From Pseudomonas sp. FEN (GTDB lineage Bacteria > Pseudomonadota > Gammaproteobacteria > Pseudomonadales > Pseudomonadaceae), in assembly GCF_904067045.1 (NCBI RefSeq), contig NZ_CAJFDC010000036.1, positions 760,001 to 824,000 of the forward strand: DNA of 64,000 nt. The letters run 5' to 3'. Below the pieces are notes generated by a model, which worked only from the letters and a program-made list of their open reading frames with translations, was not told the origin of the DNA and made no database searches. The position numbers and the translations under genes are program-made. This document shows positions 22,472 to 31,735 of the stretch, piece by piece (position 1 is the stretch's first letter; the number at the start of each line of letters is the position of its first letter).

Positions 22472-25409
22472 CCTGACCCAGATGCTGCTGATCAGCGCCG
22501 CGTACCTGCTGGCGTTGTTCGGCGTGGCCTGGATCAGTGAGCGCGGGGTGATCCCGCGCTCGATCATTCGCCACCCGCTGACCTACACCCTGTCCCTGGG
22601 CGTGTACGCCAGCGCCTGGGCCTTTTACGGCACGGTGGGCCTGGCCTACCAGTACGGCTACGGTTTTCTCTCCAGCTACCTGGGGGTATCCGGGGCGTTC
22701 CTGCTGGCACCGGTGCTGCTCTACCCGATCCTGAAAATCACCCGTACCTACCAGCTCTCGTCCCTGGCCGACCTGTTCGCCTTCCGCTTTCGCAGTACCT
22801 GGGCCGGCGCCCTGACCACCGTGTTCATGCTGATCGGCGTGCTGCCCCTGTTGGCCCTGCAGATCCAGGCGGTGGCCGACTCCATCGGCATCCTCACCCG
22901 CGAACCGGTACAGCATCGGGTGGCCCTGAGCTTCTGCGCGCTGATCAGCCTGTTCACCATCTTCTTTGGCTCGCGACATATTGCCACCCGGGAAAAGCAC
23001 GAAGGCCTGGTATTCGCCATCGCCTTCGAATCGGTGATCAAGCTGATCGCCATCGGCGGAGTCGGCCTGTACGCCTTGTACGGAGTGTTCGACGGGCCGC
23101 AGCAGCTCGAGCTTTGGTTGCTGCAGAACCAGACCGCCCTGGCCGCGCTGCACACACCGTTGCAGGAAGGCCCGTGGCGTACCCTGCTGCTGGTGTTCTT
23201 CGCCTCGGCCATCGTCATGCCACACATGTACCACATGACCTTCACCGAGAACCTCAACCCGCGCTCGCTGGTCAGTGCCAGCTGGGGCCTGCCGCTGTTC
23301 CTGCTGCTGATGAGCCTGGCGGTACCGCTGATTCTCTGGGCCGGGCTCAAGCTCGGCGCCACCACCAACCCGGAATACTTCACCCTCGGCATCGGCATTG
23401 CCGCCAACAACGAGGCCCTGGCCCTACTGGCCTACGTCGGCGGACTCTCGGCGGCGAGCGGGCTGATCATCGTCACCACCCTGGCGTTGTCCGGCATGGC
23501 CCTGAACCACCTGGTGCTGCCGCTCTACCAGCCACCGGCCGAAGGCAATATCTATCGCTGGCTGAAGTGGACGCGCCGCGCCCTGATCGTCGCCATCATC
23601 ATGGCCGGCTATGGTTTCTACCTGCTGCTGGGCGCCGAGCAGGACCTTGCCCACCTGGGGATCGTCGCCTTCGTCGCCACCCTGCAATTCCTCCCCGGCG
23701 TGCTCTCGGTACTGTACTGGCCGACCGCCAACCGGCGTGGCTTCATCGCCGGGCTGCTGGCAGGGATCAGCGTCTGGCTGGTGACCATGCTGCTGCCGCT
23801 GGTCGGCAACCTGCAGGGTTTCTATATTCCGTTGTTGAACATGATCTATGTGCTCGACGACACCAGCTGGCATATGGCGGCCATTGCCTCCCTGGCGGCC
23901 AACGTGCTGATGTTCACCCTGATCTCCCTGTTCACCAGTGTCAGCCCCGAAGAGGCCAGCGCCGCCGAAGCCTGCGCGGTCGACAATGTACGTCGTCCGC
24001 AACGCCGCGAACTGCACGCGGCCTCGCCACAGGAATTCGCCACCCAACTGGCCAAACCGCTGGGCGCCAAGGCCGCGCAGAAAGAGGTCGAACAAGCCCT
24101 GCGCGACCTCTACCTGCCCTTCGACGAGCGCCGTCCCTATGCCCTGCGCCGCCTGCGCGACCGCATCGAGGCCAACCTGTCCGGGCTGATGGGGCCGAGC
24201 GTGGCCCAGGACATGGTGGAAACCTTCCTGCCCTACAAGGCCGGCGGCGAAAGCTATGTCACCGAAGACATCCACTTCATCGAAAGCCGCCTGGAAGACT
24301 ACCACTCGCGCCTCACCGGCCTCGCCGCCGAACTCGACGCCCTGCGCCGCTACCACCGCCAGACCCTGCAGGAACTGCCCATGGGCGTCTGCTCGCTGGC
24401 CAAGGACCAGGAAATCCTGATGTGGAACAAGGCCATGGAAGAGCTCACCGGAGTGCCCGCGCAGCGCGTGGTCGGCTCGCGCCTGAGCACCCTGGGCGAA
24501 CCCTGGAAGGACTTGCTGCAAGGCTTCATCAACCTGCCGGACGAGCACCTGCACAAGCAGCACCTGGCCCTCGACGGCCAGACCCGCTGGCTGAACCTGC
24601 ACAAGGCGGCCATCGACGAACCGCTGGCACCGGGCAACAGTGGCCTGGTGCTGCTGGTCGAAGATCTGACCGAAACCCAGATGCTCGAAGACAAGCTGGT
24701 GCACTCCGAACGCCTGGCGAGCATTGGCCGGCTGGCGGCCGGCGTGGCCCACGAAATCGGCAACCCGATCACCGGCATCGCCTGCCTGGCGCAGAACCTG
24801 CGCGAGGAACGCGAGGACGACGGCGAGCTGACTGAAATCAGCGAGCAGATCCTCGAGCAGACCAAGCGCGTGTCGCGCATCGTCCAGTCACTGATGAGCT
24901 TTGCCCACGCCGGCAGTCACCAGCATAACGACGAAGCCGTCTGTCTGGCCGAGGTCGCCCAGGATGCCATTGGTCTGCTGGCCTTGAACCGGCGCAACTT
25001 CGAAGTACAGTTCTTCAACCTGTGCGACCCCGAACACTGGGTCGACGGTGATTCCCAGCGCCTGGCCCAGGTACTCATCAACCTGCTCTCCAATGCCCGC
25101 GACGCCTCGCCCGCCGGTGGCGCGGTGCGGGTCAAGAGCGAAGCCTTCGAGCACACCGTCGACCTGATCGTCGAGGACGAAGGCACTGGCATCCCGAAGA
25201 ACATCATCGACCGATTGTTCGAACCCTTCTTCACCACCAAGGATCCTGGCGAGGGCACCGGACTGGGCCTTGCTCTGGTCTATTCCATCGTTGAAGAGCA
25301 TTATGGACAAATCACCATCGACAGCCCGGCTGACACCCAAAGCCAACGTGGCACCCGTATCCGGGTCACCCTGCCGCGTCATGTCGAAGCGACGTCCGCT
25401 GTGAACTGA
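22455..25409 (+). CDS. cbrA: Sensor histidine kinase CbrA with an SLC5-type transporter domain
   Basis: 984 residues. Residues 1 to about 500 are a sodium/solute symporter (SLC5) domain of about 13 membrane helices. A linker follows, then a PAS region (about 640-740), a HisKA domain with the phospho-acceptor in GVAHEIGNPITG (about residue 766), and an HATPase domain with NLLSNARDASPAGG, EDEGTGIP and GEGTGLGLAL. CbrA takes part in histidine uptake and, with CbrB, sets the carbon/nitrogen balance and succinate-type catabolite repression. ATG 22455 (MPM) or 22461 may be used. cbrB follows after 22 bases. Confidence 0.96.
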   Translation: MPMSFSLTQMLLISAAYLLALFGVAWISERGVIPRSIIRHPLTYTLSLGVYASAWAFYGTVGLAYQYGYGFLSSYLGVSGAFLLAPVLLYPILKITRTYQLSSLADLFAFRFRSTWAGALTTVFMLIGVLPLLALQIQAVADSIGILTREPVQHRVALSFCALISLFTIFFGSRHIATREKHEGLVFAIAFESVIKLIAIGGVGLYALYGVFDGPQQLELWLLQNQTALAALHTPLQEGPWRTLLLVFFASAIVMPHMYHMTFTENLNPRSLVSASWGLPLFLLLMSLAVPLILWAGLKLGATTNPEYFTLGIGIAANNEALALLAYVGGLSAASGLIIVTTLALSGMALNHLVLPLYQPPAEGNIYRWLKWTRRALIVAIIMAGYGFYLLLGAEQDLAHLGIVAFVATLQFLPGVLSVLYWPTANRRGFIAGLLAGISVWLVTMLLPLVGNLQGFYIPLLNMIYVLDDTSWHMAAIASLAANVLMFTLISLFTSVSPEEASAAEACAVDNVRRPQRRELHAASPQEFATQLAKPLGAKAAQKEVEQALRDLYLPFDERRPYALRRLRDRIEANLSGLMGPSVAQDMVETFLPYKAGGESYVTEDIHFIESRLEDYHSRLTGLAAELDALRRYHRQTLQELPMGVCSLAKDQEILMWNKAMEELTGVPAQRVVGSRLSTLGEPWKDLLQGFINLPDEHLHKQHLALDGQTRWLNLHKAAIDEPLAPGNSGLVLLVEDLTETQMLEDKLVHSERLASIGRLAAGVAHEIGNPITGIACLAQNLREEREDDGELTEISEQILEQTKRVSRIVQSLMSFAHAGSHQHNDEAVCLAEVAQDAIGLLALNRRNFEVQFFNLCDPEHWVDGDSQRLAQVLINLLSNARDASPAGGAVRVKSEAFEHTVDLIVEDEGTGIPKNIIDRLFEPFFTTKDPGEGTGLGLALVYSIVEEHYGQITIDSPADTQSQRGTRIRVTLPRHVEATSAVN

Positions 25410-25431
25410 GACCGTCGAGAGAACCGAATCA

Positions 25432-26862
25432 ATGCCGCACATTCTGATCGTCGAAGACGAAACCATTATCCGCTCCGCCCTGCGTCGCCTGCTGGAACGT
25501 AATCAGTACCAGGTCAGCGAAGCCGGTTCGGTGCAGGAAGCCCAGGAACGTTTCAGTATCCCCTCGTTCGACCTGATCGTCAGCGACCTGCGCCTACCCG
25601 GCGCCCCCGGCACCGAACTGATCAAGCTCGGCCAAGGCACGCCCGTGCTGATCATGACCAGCTACGCCAGCCTGCGCTCGGCCGTGGACTCGATGAAAAT
25701 GGGCGCGGTCGACTACATCGCCAAACCTTTCGACCACGACGAGATGCTCCAGGCGGTAGCCCGCATCCTCCGTGATCGCCAGGGCGGGCAAGCAGCCCCG
25801 GCAGAGAAAGTCGCCAGCAAGGGCGCGGCGGAAAAAGTCGGCACCGGCAACAGCAATGGCGAAATCGGCATCATCGGCTCCTGCCCGCCGATGCAGGACC
25901 TCTACAGCAAGATCCGCAAAGTGGCGCCGACCGACTCCAATGTCCTGATCCAGGGCGAGTCGGGCACCGGCAAGGAACTGGTGGCCCGCGCCCTGCACAA
26001 CCTGTCCAAGCGCGCCAAGGCACCGATGATCTCGGTCAACTGCGCGGCAATTCCGGAAAGCCTGATCGAGTCGGAACTGTTCGGCCACGAAAAAGGCGCC
26101 TTCACCGGTGCCAGCGCCGGTCGCGCCGGCCTGGTGGAAGCGGCGGACGGCGGCACCCTGTTCCTCGACGAAATCGGCGAGCTGCCCCTCGAGGCCCAGG
26201 CGCGCCTGCTGCGGGTGTTGCAGGAAGGCGAGATTCGCCGCGTCGGCTCGGTGCAGTCACAGAAGGTCGATGTGCGCCTGATCGCCGCGACCCACCGCGA
26301 CCTCAAGAGCCTGGCCAAGATCGGCCAGTTCCGTGAAGACCTGTACTACCGCTTGCACGTCATCGCCCTGAAACTGCCAGCGCTGCGCGAGCGCGGTGCC
26401 GACGTCAACGAGATTGCCAGTGCCTTCCTCGCCCGCCAGAGCGCACGGGTGGGCCGCACCGACCTGCGCTTCGCCGCCGACGCCGAGCAAGCCATTCGCC
26501 ATTACGCCTGGCCGGGTAACGTCCGCGAACTGGAGAACGCGGTCGAGCGCGCGGTGATCCTGTGTGAAAGCCCGGAAATTTCCGCCGACCTGCTGGGCAT
26601 CGACATCGAGCTCGGCGACCTGGAAGAAGAAGAATTCATCGGCCTGGCGCCGCAACCGGCCAGCGCCGGCAATGCCAGCCACGAACCGACCGAGGACCTG
26701 TCGCTGGAAGACTACTTCCAGCATTTCGTCCTCGAGCACCAGGACCACATGACCGAGACCGAACTGGCCCGCAAACTCGGTGTCAGCCGCAAGTGCCTGT
26801 GGGAACGGCGCCAGCGCCTGGGCATTCCACGGCGCAAGACCGGCGTGACCAGCGAGAGCTGA
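25432..26862 (+). CDS. cbrB: Sigma-54-dependent response regulator CbrB
   Basis: 476 residues, NtrC family. Receiver domain 1-120 with the phospho-acceptor in SDLRLPG (about residue 52). The AAA+ sigma-54 interaction domain has Walker A GESGTGKE, the sigma-54 loop GAFTGA, and Walker B GGTLFLDEIGEL. The C-terminal Fis-type helix-turn-helix has ETELARKLGVSRKCLWERRQ. It activates crcZ from the enhancer and -24/-12 promoter just downstream of its own stop. Complete and in frame. Confidence 0.97.
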   Translation: MPHILIVEDETIIRSALRRLLERNQYQVSEAGSVQEAQERFSIPSFDLIVSDLRLPGAPGTELIKLGQGTPVLIMTSYASLRSAVDSMKMGAVDYIAKPFDHDEMLQAVARILRDRQGGQAAPAEKVASKGAAEKVGTGNSNGEIGIIGSCPPMQDLYSKIRKVAPTDSNVLIQGESGTGKELVARALHNLSKRAKAPMISVNCAAIPESLIESELFGHEKGAFTGASAGRAGLVEAADGGTLFLDEIGELPLEAQARLLRVLQEGEIRRVGSVQSQKVDVRLIAATHRDLKSLAKIGQFREDLYYRLHVIALKLPALRERGADVNEIASAFLARQSARVGRTDLRFAADAEQAIRHYAWPGNVRELENAVERAVILCESPEISADLLGIDIELGDLEEEEFIGLAPQPASAGNASHEPTEDLSLEDYFQHFVLEHQDHMTETELARKLGVSRKCLWERRQRLGIPRRKTGVTSES

Positions 26863-26878
26863 GGCGGCTGCGCGCCCA

Positions 26879-26932
26879 GGGGTAACACTGCTCTCGGTGA
26901 AAAAACTGTTACCCCAGGACTTTCACGTAACA
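26879..26932 (+). promoter_or_regulatory. Putative CbrB enhancer sites for crcZ
   Basis: TGTTAC (26907-26912), 14 bases, GTAACA (26927-26932) is a perfect spaced inverted repeat, the form I recall for CbrB binding. A further GGGGTAACA (26879-26887) makes a 9-bp inverted repeat with TGTTACCCC (26907-26915), and another GTAAC lies at 26949-26953. The main site is centred about 135 bases upstream of the predicted crcZ start, suitable for an enhancer. Confidence 0.75.
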
Positions 26933-26933
26933 A

Positions 26934-26970
26934 AAGCCGGGTCTATCGGTAACGAAGCCCCGGCTTTTTT
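26934..26970 (+). terminator. Terminator after cbrB
   Basis: AAGCCGGG (26934-26941) pairs with CCCGGCTT (26959-26966) over a 17-base loop, and T continues to 26970. It partly overlaps the enhancer region of crcZ. Confidence 0.75.
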
Positions 26971-27029
26971 CTGCCCAGAAAAAACCACTCACCCGGCAAA
27001 ACCCAATGTTTACGGGGTTTCGCAAAAGT

Positions 27030-27045
27030 TGGCACGGCACCTGCT
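27030..27045 (+). promoter_or_regulatory. Sigma-54 promoter of crcZ
   Basis: TGGCACGGCACCTGCT matches the -24/-12 consensus TGGCACG-N4-TTGCW with one change and has the exact ten-base GG to GC spacing. The predicted start is about 27056. Confidence 0.92.
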
Positions 27046-27055
27046 ATAGCTTTGG

Positions 27056-27428
27056 TACAAGAACAATAACAAGCAATGCACCAAACAATAAAAACAAGAC
27101 GTATCGACTCACGCAAAATAAAAACAACACGGCGAGAGGCGTAGCTAACTGATTCTTTTGGAGAAGTACTGTAATTGGGGCTTGCCCCACGACCAGGCCG
27201 AGAACAACAAAAACTGCCCTCAAAGCAGTGCCTGAACTGGTTGGATCCTCTGGATCATGACACTACAGCGATCAAAGCAATCCGTTTGCTCTTGGCTCCC
27301 GATTGGGAGAGCTCACAGGCGTGAAGCCTAGTGGCACAGGGCGATCGACAATAACAAGAAGCCCGCAACCATAATAAAAATAGAGCACGTAACTACTTCT
27401 GGGGGAGCTTCGGCTCCCCTTGTAGTTT
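27056..27428 (+). ncRNA. crcZ: CrcZ regulatory RNA
   Basis: About 370 nt between cbrB and pcnB, the standard position. It holds six A-rich AAnAAnAA-type motifs, near 27058-27073, 27081-27098, 27114-27128, 27201-27213, 27347-27360 and 27369-27381. These sequester Hfq/Crc and so relieve catabolite repression. The 3' end is a long hairpin, AACTAC...GGGGAGC-TTCG-GCTCCCC...GTAGTT (27391-27427), followed by TTCC. Driven by sigma-54 and CbrB. Exact ends are predicted from promoter and hairpin. Confidence 0.93.
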
Positions 27429-27650
27429 CCGCGATACCGGCCCGCGCAAGCCCTCACCCCGCGAATCTCTCCCGGCAGCGCCAGGCTGATCGATTCGGCT
27501 TTCACAACGCTTGCGGCCAGCCGACTCCCCATATCCTTGCCCAATACTGCGGCGGCTTCCTACACCATCCCTCGACTAAATGCTAGAATCCTCGCCCATC
27601 GTGCGGTCATTCTTCGTAGTGACCGAATATTCCTTCAAACAGTGCCTCCC

Positions 27651-29039
27651 ATGCTGAAGAAGCTGTTCCAGTCATTTCGTTCTCCCTCGCGTCGAACGCA
27701 ACATAAACGCAGCACCCCTGAAGTGCTCAACAGCAGCCAACACTCGCTGCAAAAAGCCCAGTTCAGCCGGTATGCCGTGAACATCGTCGAGCGTCTGCAG
27801 AACGCCGGCTACCAGGCCTACCTGGTCGGCGGCTGCGTGCGCGATATGCTGCTCAACATCACCCCCAAGGATTTCGACGTCGCCACCAGCGCCACGCCCG
27901 AGCAGATCCGCGCCGAATTTCGCAATGCCCGGATCATCGGTCGTCGCTTCAAGTTGGTGCACATCCACTTCGGTCGGGAAATCATCGAAGTCGCGACCTT
28001 TCGCGCCAACCACCCGCAAGACGAGGACGAGGACAGCAACCAGTCCTCGCGCAACGAAAGCGGGCGCATCCTGCGCGACAACGTCTACGGCACCCTCGAA
28101 GACGACGCCCAGCGCCGCGACTTCACCATCAACGCCCTGTATTACGATCCGGTCAGCGAGCGCATCCTCGACTACGCCAACGGCGTACACGATATCCGCA
28201 ACCGCTTGGTCCGCCTGATCGGCGACCCGACCCAGCGCTACCAGGAAGATCCGGTACGCATGCTGCGGGCCGTGCGTTTCGCCGCCAAGCTGGACTTCGG
28301 CATCGAGAAGCACACCGTGGCACCGATTCGCAAGCTGGCACCGATGCTGCGCGAGATTCCATCGGCGCGGTTGTTCGAAGAAGTGCTCAAGCTGTTTCTC
28401 TCGGGCTATGCCGCCGACACCTTCGAAATGCTGGTCGACCTCCAACTGTTCGATCCGCTGTTCCCGGCCAGCTTCGAGGCCCTGGAACACAACCCGACCT
28501 ACACTCACACGCTGATCAGCGAAGCGTTGATCAACACCGACCTGCGCATCCAGCAGAACAAGCCGGTGACCCCGGCGTTCCTGTTCGCCGCCTTGCTCTG
28601 GCCGGCCCTGCCCGGCCGCGTACTGCACTTGCAGGCGCGGGGCATGCCGCCGATTCCGGCCATGCAGGAAGCCGCCCACGAGTTGATCAGCGAACAGTGC
28701 CAGCGCATTGCTATTCCGAAGCGCTTCACCCTGCCGATCCGCGAAATCTGGGACATGCAGGAACGTCTGCCACGGCGTAGCGGCAAGCGTGCCGACCTGC
28801 TGCTGGACAACCCGCGCTTTCGCGCCGGCTATGACTTCCTGCTGCTGCGCGAAAACGCCGGTGAGCAGACCGAAGGCCTGGGCGAGTGGTGGACCGATTA
28901 CCAGGATGCCAACGACGCTGGCCGACGCGACATGATCCGCGACCTGGGCAGCAAGGACGACGCTACCGGCAGCGGTCCGCGCAAACGGCGGCGCAGTACT
29001 GCCGGCAAGCGCAAGCGTAGCGCCGGTTCGGACGAGTAA
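27651..29039 (+). CDS. pcnB: Poly(A) polymerase I
   Basis: 462 residues. It adds 3' poly(A) tails that speed RNA decay. The nucleotidyltransferase core has LVGGCVRDMLL and KDFDVATSA (catalytic Asp pair), and RRDFTINALYYDP follows, all within residues 55-170. RYQEDPVRMLRAVRFAAKL is the family helix. The C-terminus is a basic tail (GPRKRRRSTAGKRKR). The start is placed at ATG 27651 (MLKKLFQSFR); the ribosome binding site is weak. folK begins four bases after the stop, so the two are one unit. Confidence 0.95.
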   Translation: MLKKLFQSFRSPSRRTQHKRSTPEVLNSSQHSLQKAQFSRYAVNIVERLQNAGYQAYLVGGCVRDMLLNITPKDFDVATSATPEQIRAEFRNARIIGRRFKLVHIHFGREIIEVATFRANHPQDEDEDSNQSSRNESGRILRDNVYGTLEDDAQRRDFTINALYYDPVSERILDYANGVHDIRNRLVRLIGDPTQRYQEDPVRMLRAVRFAAKLDFGIEKHTVAPIRKLAPMLREIPSARLFEEVLKLFLSGYAADTFEMLVDLQLFDPLFPASFEALEHNPTYTHTLISEALINTDLRIQQNKPVTPAFLFAALLWPALPGRVLHLQARGMPPIPAMQEAAHELISEQCQRIAIPKRFTLPIREIWDMQERLPRRSGKRADLLLDNPRFRAGYDFLLLRENAGEQTEGLGEWWTDYQDANDAGRRDMIRDLGSKDDATGSGPRKRRRSTAGKRKRSAGSDE

Positions 29040-29043
29040 ATCG

Positions 29044-29532
29044 ATGGAACGCGTGTACATCGGCCTGGGCAGCAACCTGGCGGAGCCGGCGGAGCAGTTG
29101 CGCAACGCCGTCCAGGCCCTGGGCCGACTGCCCGACACCGTGCTGACTGGCGTTTCGGCGTTCTACCAGAGCGATTCGCTGCTGCCCGGCCAGCCGCGCT
29201 ACACCAATGCCGTCGCCGCCCTCGACAGCGACCTGGCGCCCCTGGCGCTGCTGGATGCGCTGCAAGCCATCGAAATCGACCAGGGCCGCGAACGCCACGA
29301 GCGTTGGGGGCCACGCACTCTCGACCTGGATATCCTGTTGTTCGGTGACCGGCTGATCGACGAGCCGCGTCTGAAAGTCCCGCATTACCATATGCAGGCT
29401 CGACCGTTCGTGCTCTATCCCCTGGCGGAACTGGCCCCGGCCGATTTGCAACTGGCCGATGGCCGCAGCCTGAAGGCGCTGCTGGCGGACTGCCCGTTCG
29501 TCGGCCTGGAACGCCTTGAGACAACGGCATGA
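29044..29532 (+). CDS. folK: 2-amino-4-hydroxy-6-hydroxymethyldihydropteridine pyrophosphokinase
   Basis: 162 residues; transfers pyrophosphate from ATP to hydroxymethyl-dihydropterin in folate synthesis. It starts with YIGLGSNLAEPAEQL; the family signature RWGPRTLDLDILLFGD (about residues 85-100) carries the catalytic Arg and metal-binding Asp residues; PHYHMQARPFVLYPLAEL follows. Four bases downstream of pcnB, as usual in pseudomonads. Confidence 0.96.
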   Translation: MERVYIGLGSNLAEPAEQLRNAVQALGRLPDTVLTGVSAFYQSDSLLPGQPRYTNAVAALDSDLAPLALLDALQAIEIDQGRERHERWGPRTLDLDILLFGDRLIDEPRLKVPHYHMQARPFVLYPLAELAPADLQLADGRSLKALLADCPFVGLERLETTA

Positions 29533-29540
29533 CCGACCCT

Positions 29541-29687
29541 TGTGGCGAGCGGCTTGTCGGAACGCCGCACCGCCGATCTGGGGCGCGAAGCGACCCTAAA
29601 ACCGGCGAACCGGATCTATAAAGCAAACCGAAATGGCCGGTTTTACGACTGCTTCGCAGCCGAACGGGGGCAAGCCCCCTCGCCACA
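29541..29687. repeat. REPIN-type repeat, partly decayed
   Basis: The outer arms TGTGGCGAGCGGCTTG (from 29541) and GGGCAAGCCCCCTCGCCACA (to 29687) are inverted copies with differences. Inside, AAAACCGGC (29598-29606) and GCCGGTTTT (29636-29644) pair perfectly. This is the GTGGCGAGGGGGCTTG class of REP found across fluorescens-group genomes. Confidence 0.8.
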
Positions 29688-29753
29688 GGTACAGCGCCAA
29701 CACCGCCCGCCAGAGGTAGTTGCCCCTGTGATCGACCTTGCTGAATCGCATCA

Positions 29754-29806
29754 GTTACACCGGTAACACTCCTGGCGTAACATTGCGGTAACACACACGA
29801 TTGACT
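29754..29806 (+). promoter_or_regulatory. GTAACA repeats ahead of a possible panB promoter
   Basis: GTTAC at 29754-29758, then GTAACA at 29763-29768, 29777-29782 and 29788-29793, spaced 14 and 11 bases. TTGACT follows at 29801-29806; a matching -10 is weak (GACTAT at 29824-29829). The repeats lie where an activator would bind. Confidence 0.35.
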
Positions 29807-29973
29807 TCCCCAGTTCTCCTCACGACTATAGGCGTCCCGTCGCCGCCCCCGCGGCGCTTAAAGGGCGCGATCCAGACTTTGCAAGCACGACATCAGAACG
29901 TGCACCTGTATACACGACGAATCACGCGCGTTACTCGCAGTCATTTGCACGGCGCCTGAATGAGGACTTTTTC

Positions 29974-30774
29974 ATGCCAGACATTACCCTGACCACCCTG
30001 CAAGGCCTCAAGCAAAAGGGTGAAAAAATCACCATGCTGACCTGCTACGACGCGACCTTCGCCCACGCCAGCTGCGCGGCCGGTGTCGAGGTGCTGTTGA
30101 TCGGCGACTCGCTGGGCATGGTGACCCAAGGGCATGACAGCACCCTGCCAGTCACCGTGGCCGACATGTGCTACCACACCGCCAGCGTCAAGCGCGGCAA
30201 CCAGGGCGCCTTCATCATTGCCGACCTGCCGTTCATGGCCTACGCCACGGTCGAGCAGACCCTGCACAACAGCGGCCTGCTGATGCAGGCCGGCGCGCAC
30301 ATGGTCAAGATCGAAGGTGCCGCCTGGCTGGCCGATTCCATCCGCCAACTGGCCGAGCGCGGCGTGCCGGTGTGCGTGCACATGGGCCTGACCCCACAGT
30401 CGGTGAACCTCCTCGGTGGCTACAAGGTCCAGGGCCGCGGCGAAGCCCAGGCCCGGCAGATGCGTGCCGATGCCATCGCCCTCGAACAGGCCGGCGCGGC
30501 GATGATCCTGCTCGAATGCGTGCCAAGCGAACTGGCCGCGGAAATCACCCAGGCGGTGAAGGTCCCGGTGATCGGCATCGGCGCCGGTAGCGCCACCGAT
30601 GGCCAGGTCCTGGTCCTGCATGACATGCTCGGCCTGTCCATCAGCGGTCGGGTGCCCAAGTTCGTGAAGAACTTCATGAGCGGCCAGGACAGCCTGCATG
30701 GCGCCCTCAGCGCCTATGTCAGCGAGGTCAAGGCCGCCACTTTCCCTGGGATCGAACACGGATTCAGCGCATGA
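29974..30774 (+). CDS. panB: 3-methyl-2-oxobutanoate hydroxymethyltransferase
   Basis: 266 residues; adds a hydroxymethyl group from methylene-tetrahydrofolate to 2-oxoisovalerate, the first step of pantothenate synthesis. Present are KITMLTCYDATFA, LLIGDSLGMVTQGHDSTLPV (metal-binding Asp), VKIEGAAWL and MGLTPQSVN, with the catalytic Glu in LLECVP. The stop overlaps panC by four bases (ATGA). It draws 2-oxoisovalerate from the ilv route encoded earlier in this window. Confidence 0.97.
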   Translation: MPDITLTTLQGLKQKGEKITMLTCYDATFAHASCAAGVEVLLIGDSLGMVTQGHDSTLPVTVADMCYHTASVKRGNQGAFIIADLPFMAYATVEQTLHNSGLLMQAGAHMVKIEGAAWLADSIRQLAERGVPVCVHMGLTPQSVNLLGGYKVQGRGEAQARQMRADAIALEQAGAAMILLECVPSELAAEITQAVKVPVIGIGAGSATDGQVLVLHDMLGLSISGRVPKFVKNFMSGQDSLHGALSAYVSEVKAATFPGIEHGFSA

Positions 30775-31631
30775 ACACAGTTAAGACCGTTCGCGAACTG
30801 CGCGCCGCCGTGGCTCGCGCCCGTAGCGAGGGCAAACGCATCGGCTTCGTTCCGACCATGGGCAACCTGCACAGCGGTCACGCGGCCCTGGTGACCAAGG
30901 CCGCCCAGCGCGCCGACTTCGTGGTGGCGAGCATTTTCGTCAACCCACTGCAATTCGGCGCCAACGAAGACCTGGACAAGTACCCGCGCACGCTCGCCGC
31001 CGATCAGGAAAAGCTGCTCGAAGCCGGTTGCCACCTGCTGTTCGCCCCCAGCGTCGAGGAAATGTACCCCGGCGGCATGAGCGGGCAGACCCGCGTCAGC
31101 GTCCCGCAACTCTCCGAAGGCCTGTGCGGCGCCAGCCGTCCCGGGCATTTCGAAGGGGTGGCGACCGTGGTCAGCAAACTGTTCAACATGGTCCAGCCGG
31201 ACCTGGCGGTGTTCGGACAGAAAGACTTCCAGCAACTGGCGGTGATCCGCCAGTTGGTGCACGACCTGAACATGCCGATCCAGATCATCGGCGAACCGAC
31301 CGTGCGCGCCGCCGACGGCCTGGCGCTGTCCTCGCGCAACGGTTTCCTCAGCGAGGAACAGCGGGCCAAGGCGCCAGCGCTGTATCACAGTCTGAAACAG
31401 ATCGCCGAGGCCATCGAACAGGGCGAGCGCGACTATCCCAAGCTGTTGGCCGAGCAGGCCCGTCAGATCGAAAGCGCCGGCTTCCGGGTCGACTACCTGG
31501 AAATCCGCCACGCCCTGAACCTGCGCCCGGCGACACCGGAGGACCGCGACCTGGTGATCCTGGTCGCCGCCTTCCTTGGCACCACGCGCCTGATCGACAA
31601 CCTGCACCTGAACCTCGATAGCGCCGCCTGA
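30771..31631 (+). CDS. panC: Pantothenate synthetase
   Basis: 286 residues; ATP-dependent ligation of pantoate and beta-alanine. The nucleotidyl-transferase motif HSGH is in PTMGNLHSGHAALV (residues 28-41), and the KMSKS-like loop is ALSSRNGFLSEEQR (about residues 185-198). FVNPLQFGANEDLDKYPR and VFGQKDFQQLAVIRQLV are family hallmarks. Coupled with panB through an ATGA overlap. panD follows after about 100 bases. Confidence 0.97.
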   Translation: MNTVKTVRELRAAVARARSEGKRIGFVPTMGNLHSGHAALVTKAAQRADFVVASIFVNPLQFGANEDLDKYPRTLAADQEKLLEAGCHLLFAPSVEEMYPGGMSGQTRVSVPQLSEGLCGASRPGHFEGVATVVSKLFNMVQPDLAVFGQKDFQQLAVIRQLVHDLNMPIQIIGEPTVRAADGLALSSRNGFLSEEQRAKAPALYHSLKQIAEAIEQGERDYPKLLAEQARQIESAGFRVDYLEIRHALNLRPATPEDRDLVILVAAFLGTTRLIDNLHLNLDSAA

Positions 31632-31735
31632 CACCCCGATTGCCCGGCCCCGCGGCTTCGGGCAAACTGCCGCCGCCCGGCGCCACGCATCGCAAACGCG
31701 TGGCGCCGCACGAGGATCCGACCGAGGAAACATCC

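Larger units (their letters stand above)
29533..29973. other. Intergenic region folK-panB
   Basis: 441 gene-free bases. It contains a decayed REPIN (29541-29687), a cluster of GTAACA repeats (29754-29793), a TTGACT (29801-29806) as possible -35 box, and an untranslated panB leader of roughly 140 bases. GAGGAC stands before the panB ATG. Confidence 0.6.
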
